Source: Saprospiraceae bacterium
Lineage (GTDB): Bacteria; Bacteroidota; Bacteroidia; Chitinophagales; Saprospiraceae
Length of the DNA: 6,967 bases
Direction of reading: 5' to 3'
Assembly: GCA_013001805.1 (NCBI GenBank)
Contig: JABDLW010000082.1
Location: 1 to 6,967 of the forward strand
This document shows positions 5,860-6,967 of this stretch, in pieces. Position 1 is the stretch's first letter; each line of letters begins with the position of its first letter. Made by a program: the position numbers and the translations under genes. The notes beneath the pieces were generated by a model, which saw only the letters and a program-made list of their open reading frames with translations, did not search any database and was not told the DNA's origin.

Positions 5860-6075
5860 ATGAGTCATATAATATTGTTGTTCTCGCTGGGAGGTCCGGA
5901 GGTTATCGTCATACTTTTTGCTATTCTTTTATTGTTCGGAGGTAAGAAAATACCGGAACTCATGAAAGGACTTGGCAAAGGCATTAAAGAATTTAATAAT
6001 GCCAGATCCACTATCGAGTCGGAGCTCAAGGAAGGGATGAAGGAAGTGGAGGAAGAAAAAAAGACCAGCCACTAA
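5860..6075 (+). CDS. tatA: Twin-arginine translocase subunit TatA/TatE
   Basis: A 71-residue pore-forming subunit of the Tat system, which exports folded proteins across the inner membrane. Layout is the family standard: a short periplasmic N-terminus (1-11), one membrane helix with an early acidic residue (GPEVIVILFAILLLF, 12-26, Glu14), the FGGKK hinge (26-30), an amphipathic helix IPELMKGLGKGIKEFNNA (31-48), and a charged Glu/Lys-rich tail (54-68). The FGGKKIPEL-GLGKGIKEF run is TatA-like rather than TatB-like. ATG at 5860 is preferred to the in-frame TTG at 5851, which gives a non-standard N-terminus. tatC is not in the window, which is common in genomes where tat genes are scattered. A downstream lipoprotein/M64 pair on the same strand begins 138 nt later. 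No Tat-type twin-arginine signal is seen in those neighbours. Confidence 0.95.
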   Translation: MSHIILLFSLGGPEVIVILFAILLLFGGKKIPELMKGLGKGIKEFNNARSTIESELKEGMKEVEEEKKTSH

Positions 6076-6113
6076 CCATTGCTCTTTATTAATCAGCATC
6101 TGAAATCCATAGT

Positions 6114-6153
6114 CGATGTCTCTGGAACATCGGTATAAAGATCAAACTTTGAT
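6114..6153. repeat. Inverted repeats between tatA and the lipoprotein gene
   Basis: Two small dyads lie close together: CGATGT (6114-6119) with ACATCG (6127-6132) across 7 nt, and the near-continuous ATCAAA-C-TTTGAT (6141-6153). The first lacks a following T run and is a poor terminator. The second has the symmetry of a protein-binding site. Either could control the downstream lipoprotein/M64 pair. Function is inference, and chance occurrence is possible. Confidence 0.3.
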
Positions 6154-6213
6154 TACCTGCAATAAGGTCTTCAAAGGTATTTCATAAGCTCATAGATCTT
6201 ATCTGGTGTCATC

Positions 6214-6711
6214 ATGAGTTCGACTACGAAGACAAGTTCCTTCTTGATTGCTGCATTTACAGTTTTGTTCTATACTTGTTCTTCAATCCAGAAAGCCACA
6301 AAAGATGAAGCCCAGACTTATAGTACTGACTTTGAGTATGAGCAGGATCGTGTCTTAATTTTGTTGGTTGATCTACAGCCTGGTGGGGCAAGGATCCGTA
6401 ATTCAAAACTGATATCAGGGAATTTTAAACCTATGGTGGATCCTGTTTTGCAAAGAGAGACCGTCCGTGTTCAATATCTTGACCAGCTGGACCATGTCCT
6501 TTATGAAAAGATTCTTGAGCACCCCCTTTTTCAATACAAAGAATATGTCGATGAAGATGGTACCCTCAAATATGTGCGGGTCGAAGAAAGCAACGGGACT
6601 TTAATGTTGAGATCGCAGTATAGCAGCAATTTCAAATCTATCCGAATCGATTATGGGTTCGAAAATAGGTACAAAACTATTTCACAGTTGCCAATTCTGG
6701 TTGATGACTAG
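6214..6711 (+). CDS. Probable lipoprotein upstream of M64 peptidase, unknown family
   Basis: A 165-residue exported protein. A basic start is followed by a hydrophobic stretch (10-21) ending at Cys22-Ser-Ser, suggesting a lipoprotein, although the box FYTC is not canonical. The mature part is predicted beta-rich: DRVLILLVDLQ (45-55), ETVRVQYLDQLDHVLYEKIL (82-101), GTLKYVRVEESNGTLMLRS (116-134) and KSIRIDYGF (141-149). The strand order, with V-V-Y-D then LYxxxxxxPLF then a final RIDY strand, recalls the N-terminal beta domain that precedes the catalytic domain in many Bacteroidota M64 peptidases (M64_N). The resemblance is by eye only. The last codons overlap the start of the M64 gene by 8 nt, implying translational coupling and a shared role. 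Start ATG at 6214. I do not recognise a named family. Confidence 0.75.
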   Translation: MSSTTKTSSFLIAAFTVLFYTCSSIQKATKDEAQTYSTDFEYEQDRVLILLVDLQPGGARIRNSKLISGNFKPMVDPVLQRETVRVQYLDQLDHVLYEKILEHPLFQYKEYVDEDGTLKYVRVEESNGTLMLRSQYSSNFKSIRIDYGFENRYKTISQLPILVDD

Positions 6712-6967
6712 GGTGTTTTCCTACTGGTTAGTGCTTTTAGCATGCACACCACTAGTGTCTCAACCCATTTCTGTGGATACGATTCGATGGGCTGGTTCTG
6801 AGGATGATCGAATTAATTTGGTATTTCTGGGTGATGGGTATCAGGAGTCAGAACTTGACAAGTATATTACTGACGTTCATAAAGTTGTCGATCATTTTTT
6901 TACGGAGTCGCCGTTTAAAGAATACAAGCCTTACTTCAATATTTTGGCGATAAAGGTTGTTTCCAGG
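6704..6967 (+). CDS. M64-family (IgA peptidase-like) metallopeptidase, N-terminal part
   Basis: The first 88 codons of a gene cut by the window end. The product opens with an export signal (about 1-20, MTRVFSYWLVLLACTPLVSQ). Cleavage may follow Gln20, or LLAC with Cys14 may be a lipobox. The catalytic-domain start follows at once: VDTIRWAGSEDDRINLVFLG (24-43), DGY (44-46), ESELDKYITDVHKVVDHFF (48-66), then PFKEYKPYFNILAIKVVSR (70-88). The INLVFLGDGY signature and the PFKEY-YFNI block are typical of peptidase M64. The zinc motif HExxH should lie beyond the window. No M64_N domain precedes the catalytic part, unlike many relatives. The ATG at 6704 overlaps the upstream gene's stop by 8 nt, so translation is likely coupled. 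Substrate unknown; the IgA name reflects a distant family founder. Confidence 0.85.
   Translation, partial: MTRVFSYWLVLLACTPLVSQPISVDTIRWAGSEDDRINLVFLGDGYQESELDKYITDVHKVVDHFFTESPFKEYKPYFNILAIKVVSR

Noticed and set aside
6172..6179. Exact minus-strand TAnnTTTG match (TACCTTTG) upstream of the lipoprotein gene.
   Set aside because: No minus-strand gene lies downstream of it before the end of tatA, and one or two chance matches per strand are expected in this length.
1..6967. A defence system, CRISPR array, mobile element or biosynthetic cluster.
   Set aside because: No repeat-spacer structure, transposase, integrase, nuclease/helicase motif or tRNA was seen; the genes are housekeeping and envelope functions.

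Overview
The window reads as a chromosomal core-gene segment of a Bacteroidota bacterium, most likely a gliding or surface-associated member near Saprospiria (the class-level placement is inference). The markers are a GldB-type gliding lipoprotein, a PorT-like outer-membrane barrel with a terminal Phe, a Bacteroidota-style Crp/Fnr regulator, a membrane (class 2) dihydroorotate dehydrogenase, and TAnnTTTG-type -7 promoter elements. Shine-Dalgarno sequences are mostly absent. Base composition looks moderate and even, and no gene stands out as recently acquired.

Layout. Positions 1-193 are non-coding or too short to assign. A Crp/Fnr regulator (194-880, +) is followed 13 nt later by pyrD (894-1940, +), which ends in a likely bidirectional terminator. 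A very small single-membrane-segment protein (2041-2145, +) sits behind that terminator, and its stop overlaps the end of nadC (2142-2987, -). A 224-nt gap with a short tandem repeat separates nadC from an outer-membrane barrel gene (3212-3952, -). That gene is divergent from gldB (4025-5026, +), and the two share a 72-nt intergenic region holding two facing -7-like elements. gldB converges on a DUF937 gene (5055-5657, -). The DUF937 gene is divergent from tatA (5860-6075, +). tatA is followed by a probable lipoprotein (6214-6711, +), which overlaps by 8 nt the start of an M64-family (IgA peptidase-like) metallopeptidase that runs off the window at 6967.

How the genes fit together. pyrD (pyrimidine synthesis) and nadC (NAD synthesis) are housekeeping genes. 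The barrel, GldB, TatA, the lipoprotein and the M64 peptidase all concern the cell envelope or export. The tightest functional unit is the lipoprotein/M64 pair, which is probably translationally coupled.

I found no tRNA, rRNA, CRISPR array, insertion sequence, phage or defence-type cassette. The most interesting items are modest: a possible free-standing M64 N-terminal-like partner protein, NadC active-site substitutions (NHR to NYR), a hairpin inside the end of gldB that could terminate the opposite gene, the unlisted 34-residue membrane protein, and the facing promoter elements between the barrel gene and gldB.
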